This document shows positions 18,902 through 21,604 of a DNA stretch of 21,604 nucleotides, one piece after another (the first letter of the stretch is position 1; each line of letters opens with the position of its first letter). The stretch lies in the IMG/VR virus record IMGVR_UViG_3300005528_000229, positions 1 to 21,604 of that record. One strand, written 5' to 3'. Below the pieces are notes generated by a model. It did not search any database. It was given only the letters and a program-made list of their open reading frames with translations, and was not told the DNA's origin. Position numbers and translations under genes: made by a program. This stretch comes from a virus.

Positions 18902-19177
18902 ATGTCAAATATGACACCGTTTGAAATACGGCTAGAGCTACTCAAAATGGCGAGAGATATGCTCAATGACGATTATTATGGTAAGCGTGAACAAATCGCC
19001 AATCAATGGTCAGTAGATTGTGATACTGCCAAACTCAAAGGTGAGGACCCACCGAAACATCCAGGGTATCCACCATTTCCCTCTGAATCAGAAGTTATCG
19101 CCAAAGCAGCGACTTTGAATAATTTCGTTTCGAATATAACCGTAGATACTAAAACAACAACTAAAAAATCTACCTGA
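18902..19177 (+). CDS. small conserved T4-like phage protein, 91 aa
   Basis: AGGAGA at 18891-18896 precedes ATG 18902. MTPFEIRLELLKMARDMLND then KREQIANQW, PKHPGYPPFPSESEVIAKA and LNNFVS form a pattern I associate with unannotated small proteins of T4-like phages. Thr/Lys-rich end. Confidence 0.75.
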   Translation: MSNMTPFEIRLELLKMARDMLNDDYYGKREQIANQWSVDCDTAKLKGEDPPKHPGYPPFPSESEVIAKAATLNNFVSNITVDTKTTTKKST

Positions 19178-19185
19178 TGGGACAA

Positions 19186-19203
19186 GGACGGCTTCGGCCG
19201 TCC
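19186..19203 (+). terminator. UUCG-capped hairpin
   Basis: GGACGGC-TTCG-GCCGTCC, a perfect 7-bp stem closed by C(TTCG)G, 9 nt after the preceding stop. C(UUCG)G hairpins are known between T4 genes as very stable mRNA structures and terminators. There is no T-run after it, so mRNA 3'-end protection is as likely as termination. Confidence 0.65.
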
Positions 19204-19224
19204 CCTAACAATTAAGGAGAAGTC

Positions 19225-19791
19225 ATGAAAAGAGCAATAGTGCTTTTCACAATTAGTTTGATTGCATTTACTATAGGATTTACCGCACTTTCGGTAACAA
19301 ATGTTGTAAAAATACCTTACAAAGCTTATTACGCTTTTATGTCGCCTGATGCAAAAGAGCAAGTCGAATGTTTGGCAGAAAACATTTATTTTGAATCGGC
19401 ACACGAGCCTACGAAAGGCCAAATAGCGGTGGCATTTGTAACAATTAACAGAGTCAAATCTGGACATTTTGAGAATGATATTTGTGGTGTTGTTAAACAA
19501 AAAATTAGAGGCACTTGCCAGTTTTCTTGGTGGTGCGAAGAACGACCAAAGGCAATATCAGTCGCAAAGAGCTTGACAAACAGCAACAGTCCGTTGTATA
19601 ATGATATTCGTAACTTAGCAGTTTATGTTTATGCGAACCATGATAAGATTGAAGATCCATCAAAAGGTGCTTTGTTTTATCATGCAGATTATGTTAACCC
19701 ACAATGGAGAAATATGGAACATTTAACAACAATTGGTCGCCATATTTTTTACATACGAAAGGATATGAAAAATTGGACAAATTCGATTTAA
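19225..19791 (+). CDS. SleB-type cell-wall hydrolase with N-terminal anchor
   Basis: AAGGAGA precedes ATG 19225. Residues 4-28 are a hydrophobic signal/anchor. The Hydrolase_2 (SleB) domain follows: ECLAENIYFESAHEPTKGQI with probable catalytic Glu57 (Glu52 also conserved), AFVTINRVKSGHF, CGVVKQ and CQFSWWC, and a late ALFYHADYVNPQW. It probably cleaves peptidoglycan, for lysis or remodelling during infection. The anchor suggests activity at the periplasmic face without a separate holin. A sigma70-like promoter lies inside the gene at 19573-19602. Confidence 0.88.
   Translation: MKRAIVLFTISLIAFTIGFTALSVTNVVKIPYKAYYAFMSPDAKEQVECLAENIYFESAHEPTKGQIAVAFVTINRVKSGHFENDICGVVKQKIRGTCQFSWWCEERPKAISVAKSLTNSNSPLYNDIRNLAVYVYANHDKIEDPSKGALFYHADYVNPQWRNMEHLTTIGRHIFYIRKDMKNWTNSI
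19573..19602 (+). promoter_or_regulatory. internal sigma70-like promoter
   Basis: TTGACA (19573-19578), an 18-nt spacer, TATAAT (19597-19602), both perfect hexamers, inside the SleB coding sequence. Predicted start near 19609. It could add transcription of the downstream genes starting at 19773, including the DsbA-33-59 block. No palindrome accompanies it. Confidence 0.5.
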
Positions 19792-20039
19792 AAAAAGGTG
19801 ATAATACGGTTGCTCTTTGTATCACATCAGTAATTTTAACGGCACTAATTGCGATTGGTTGGTACAACATTCATGATCGCAGTTTAATGGCAGAAAACAT
19901 TAATCGTGCCGTTGAAAAGGGAATCGACCCATTATCAGTACGCTGTTCATATGTACAAAGTCAAGATATTATTTGTATCGCATTTGCAGCTTCAGCTCAA
20001 TCACACAATGTAGCGCAACAAGCAACATCTAGAAAATAA
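19773..20039 (+). CDS. single-pass membrane protein, T4-like type (probable TTG start)
   Basis: I prefer TTG 19773, 9 nt after AAAGGA (19758-19763), over the upstream ATG 19704, which lacks a ribosome-binding site and would extend 88 nt into the hydrolase gene. From 19773 the protein has 88 residues: a charged start (DKFDLKKGDNTVAL), one membrane segment (VALCITSVILTALIAIGW), then a helical domain with ENINRAVEKGIDPLSVRCSY and ICIAFA, a pattern recurrent in T4-like phages. Function unknown. Confidence 0.65.
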   Translation: MDKFDLKKGDNTVALCITSVILTALIAIGWYNIHDRSLMAENINRAVEKGIDPLSVRCSYVQSQDIICIAFAASAQSHNVAQQATSRK

Positions 20040-20052
20040 GGAGTTTTATATT

Positions 20053-20322
20053 ATGGCAGTTAAACAAATGACAATTAATAAATTATCGGAACCAGATAAA
20101 GAAAAACTTTACAAGATCATCAAAGAATGTTCCGATTCGATGGCAAGAATTGATGGCGAACAAGACTTTATTCGTGAATCGATTGCAGAGACCGCAAAGA
20201 AAATGGAGTTACCTAAAAAACTGGTATCACGTTTGGTCAAAGTTTATCATAAACAAAACTATGATGAAGAAGTGGCAGTACACGAACAATTTGAAACTCT
20301 TTATGAATCGGTGGTAAAATAA
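20053..20322 (+). CDS. dsbA: DsbA-like double-stranded DNA-binding protein (late transcription)
   Basis: An 89-residue helical protein, the same size as T4 DsbA as I recall it. The C-terminal pattern LVSRLVKVYHKQNYDEEVAV followed by FETLYESVVK resembles the T4 end (LYHKDN, VELYDTVF). T4 DsbA binds dsDNA and assists late gene expression. AAGGAG upstream of ATG 20053 is a good ribosome-binding site. In T4 its neighbours are rnh, 33 and 59; here 33 and 59 follow but rnh is far away. Not related to the disulfide oxidoreductase DsbA. Confidence 0.7.
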   Translation: MAVKQMTINKLSEPDKEKLYKIIKECSDSMARIDGEQDFIRESIAETAKKMELPKKLVSRLVKVYHKQNYDEEVAVHEQFETLYESVVK

Positions 20323-20807
20323 TGGCTCGTTATACTTTTACATGTGAACACTTTGATTATGATATTTTCCGTGGTGATGAAGAACATGCTTCATCAACTC
20401 ATACCACAGAATTTAAGGCAGGTAGTTTAGATACTGTTTTAGAAAATTTCGAATCATTTCTGCGTGGTGCAGGTTTCCATTTTACTGGCGTTTTGGATAT
20501 AGTTAAACCCGATGAAGAAATTGAAAGTGATAATCAATGGGATTTTTCTGGTATTCCACAAAATAATTTTCCTTTTGTATCTACACCTGAATCAAACGAT
20601 ATTACGCTTGACTTAGGTGCTGCACAACCTGCTCTTTCTTTTCCTTTAAATGATGATGTTATTCAATTTCCAACAGAGGCATCTGAAAGGTGTCCTATTT
20701 GTAAGATACCAAAGTCAGTAATGAAATCTGAAAAATGTTATGATAATCAATGCCCAAAAACTTCATGGTTAATGGATTTAGATTATAAACTTGCAAGTGA
20801 GAAGTAA
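20322..20807 (+). CDS. acidic protein with C-terminal zinc-ribbon-like motif
   Basis: 161 residues. The N-terminal ~60 form a compact domain (MARYTFTCEHFDYDIFRGDE). The middle is acidic and disordered. The C-terminus has four Cys as CPIC then CYDNQC (spacing x2, about x11, x5), a probable zinc site. It is inserted between the DsbA-like and gp33-like genes, starting on the last base of the former's TAA (TAATG). Confidence 0.65.
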   Translation: MARYTFTCEHFDYDIFRGDEEHASSTHTTEFKAGSLDTVLENFESFLRGAGFHFTGVLDIVKPDEEIESDNQWDFSGIPQNNFPFVSTPESNDITLDLGAAQPALSFPLNDDVIQFPTEASERCPICKIPKSVMKSEKCYDNQCPKTSWLMDLDYKLASEK

Positions 20808-21031
20808 TGGCAACAAGAGAAGAAATGCGTAAGTTCGCTGTGAAGATAGAAGGTATGGTCGCAAACACGGATTATACTTATCTTGAAGCTATAGTAGAAT
20901 ATTGCAAACAAACTGGACTTGAAATAGAAGTTGCAGCTTCTCTTGTAAATTCAACACTCAAGGCTAAGATGCAAGAACAAGCAGAGAAAGCCAATTTACT
21001 CAAAGTGAAAACTTCTAGACTTCCGATATGA
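20807..21031 (+). CDS. 33: gp33-type late-transcription coactivator
   Basis: A 74-residue helical protein with the pattern YTYLEAIVEYCKQTGLEIEV then AASLVNSTLKAKMQEQA and a basic end KTSRLPI. This is the family I know as phage late-transcription coactivator (gp33). In T4, gp33 links host RNA polymerase to the sliding clamp at late promoters together with gp55. Position directly before gp59 matches T4. Shorter than T4 gp33. TAATG coupling to the previous gene and ATGA to the next. Confidence 0.75.
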   Translation: MATREEMRKFAVKIEGMVANTDYTYLEAIVEYCKQTGLEIEVAASLVNSTLKAKMQEQAEKANLLKVKTSRLPI

Positions 21032-21604
21032 ATGGTTATGAAACATTTGAAATCTTCCAATCACTAAAACTGCATTTTACAACCGACAAATACGATTATT
21101 TTAAGTATGGTGGTAAAACAAATGTCAGTATAACCAACTTTGAAAATCGTAAAGACAAATACCATTATTACAAACTGTCAAGAAAATTTAATCAAAAAGA
21201 AGAATTAATTGACTTTATAGTTTCTAATTTTGTTGAAGATTCAGTAACATGGATTGGTGATTTACTATTAGATGATGCACAACAAAAGTATCTGAAAAGA
21301 CAAAAGGTAATCCAGTCATTATCGTATACCTTTGAGAATGATTGTAAAGATCTTTTTTCGCACATAAAAGATCCGAATCATTTACTTAGAGTTGTGAATG
21401 GTGAATACCCAATGTTGCTTACAATGGGATTGCGTAAAGAAGTAAACATAGAAACTATAATTATTTTAAATAAAATTTTACAATTCATTCCCGTTTGGAC
21501 ACAACAGATTACCGATACAATTCGATGGCCAGATTACCGAAGAAAACTTGAAAAGTATACCGCATTTTTACCAGAAGATGTAGTAAAATATAAGTTGATT
21601 TTGA
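21028..21604 (+). CDS. 59: gp59-type helicase loader (3' end outside window)
   Basis: Starts ATG 21028 in an ATGA junction and stays open to the window edge; 192 residues are visible of an expected ~215. The beginning MNGYETFEIFQSLKLHF, DYFKYGGKTNVS, FENRKDKYHYYKLSRKF and IVSNFVEDSVTWIGDLL match the gp59 pattern. T4 gp59 loads the gp41 helicase onto forks and binds gp32. The next gene in T4 is 32, so ssDNA-binding protein is expected just outside the window. Confidence 0.88.
   Translation, partial: MNGYETFEIFQSLKLHFTTDKYDYFKYGGKTNVSITNFENRKDKYHYYKLSRKFNQKEELIDFIVSNFVEDSVTWIGDLLLDDAQQKYLKRQKVIQSLSYTFENDCKDLFSHIKDPNHLLRVVNGEYPMLLTMGLRKEVNIETIIILNKILQFIPVWTQQITDTIRWPDYRRKLEKYTAFLPEDVVKYKLIL

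Noticed and set aside
19704-19772. ATG 19704 as start of the membrane protein after SleB
   Set aside because: No ribosome-binding site and a deep overlap with SleB; TTG 19773 has AAAGGA at 9 nt and gives a start typical of the family.
1-21604. CRISPR arrays, insertion sequences, integrase or attachment sites
   Set aside because: No regularly spaced direct repeats, transposase or integrase motifs, or long terminal inverted repeats were seen on either strand.

Overview
This window reads as a stretch of a large, AT-rich, T4-like myovirus genome, and every convincing gene is on the + strand. The strongest marker is the right edge. There a DsbA-like protein, a small Zn-ribbon protein, a gp33-type late-transcription coactivator and a gp59-type helicase loader run back to back, close to the T4 order dsbA-33-59. 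A T4-type RNase H (rnh) lies near the left side. Other genes typical of T4-like phages of aquatic bacteria are an MGME1/RecB-type PD-(D/E)XK exonuclease, ClpP, a MazG-like pyrophosphohydrolase, an FmdB-like protein, a SleB-type cell-wall hydrolase and many small conserved phage proteins. The host should be Gram-negative (lipobox protein, Sec signal peptides). The tmRNA tag ANDERFALAA, together with a permuted two-piece tmRNA, points tentatively to a betaproteobacterial host; this is inference from memory.

Layout. 1-1512: five or six short, tightly coupled genes, mostly encoding membrane proteins, one with a long Pro-rich tail. 1474-1526: palindrome plus a perfect sigma70-type promoter, driving 1556-3528 (proteins of unknown function, two of them strongly acidic) and probably onward. 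3541-4808: rnh and a small conserved protein. 4810-7198: a surface-sugar cassette of three overlapping genes (HldE/RfaE-like nucleotidyltransferase fused to a cupin of type II phosphomannose isomerase, GT2 glycosyltransferase, GalE-like epimerase), followed by clpP at 7188-7763. 7782-11017: two coiled-coil/basic small proteins, then two further copies of the palindrome-promoter module, driving a SWIM Zn-finger gene set and a GP88-like gene set. 11046-11569: promoter and a winged-helix protein with a histone-H1-like tail. 11570-12090: GC-richer, structured, apparently untranslated RNA on both sides of a 59-aa ORF. 12091-17191: MazG-like protein, an exported protein and an LPP20-like lipoprotein, small phage proteins, heme oxygenase, FmdB-like protein, exonuclease, secreted protein. 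17207-17603: a circularly permuted two-piece tmRNA. 17625-19791: a secreted Lys/Pro-rich peptide, small proteins and a SleB hydrolase. 19773-21604: replication and late-transcription genes, with gp59 running off the end.

How the parts may work together. rnh, gp59, gp33, DsbA and the exonuclease belong to replication, repair and late transcription. The sugar cassette probably modifies or mimics host surface glycans. The phage carries both a tmRNA whose tag ends in LAA and a ClpP subunit with an apparently intact triad. Together these could form a phage-encoded ribosome-rescue and proteolysis route using host SmpB and ClpX/ClpA; this is inference. Three promoter copies with strictly conserved geometry (TGTTGT-N6-ACAACA, 6 nt, TTGACA, 17 nt, -10) suggest a small co-regulated early regulon.
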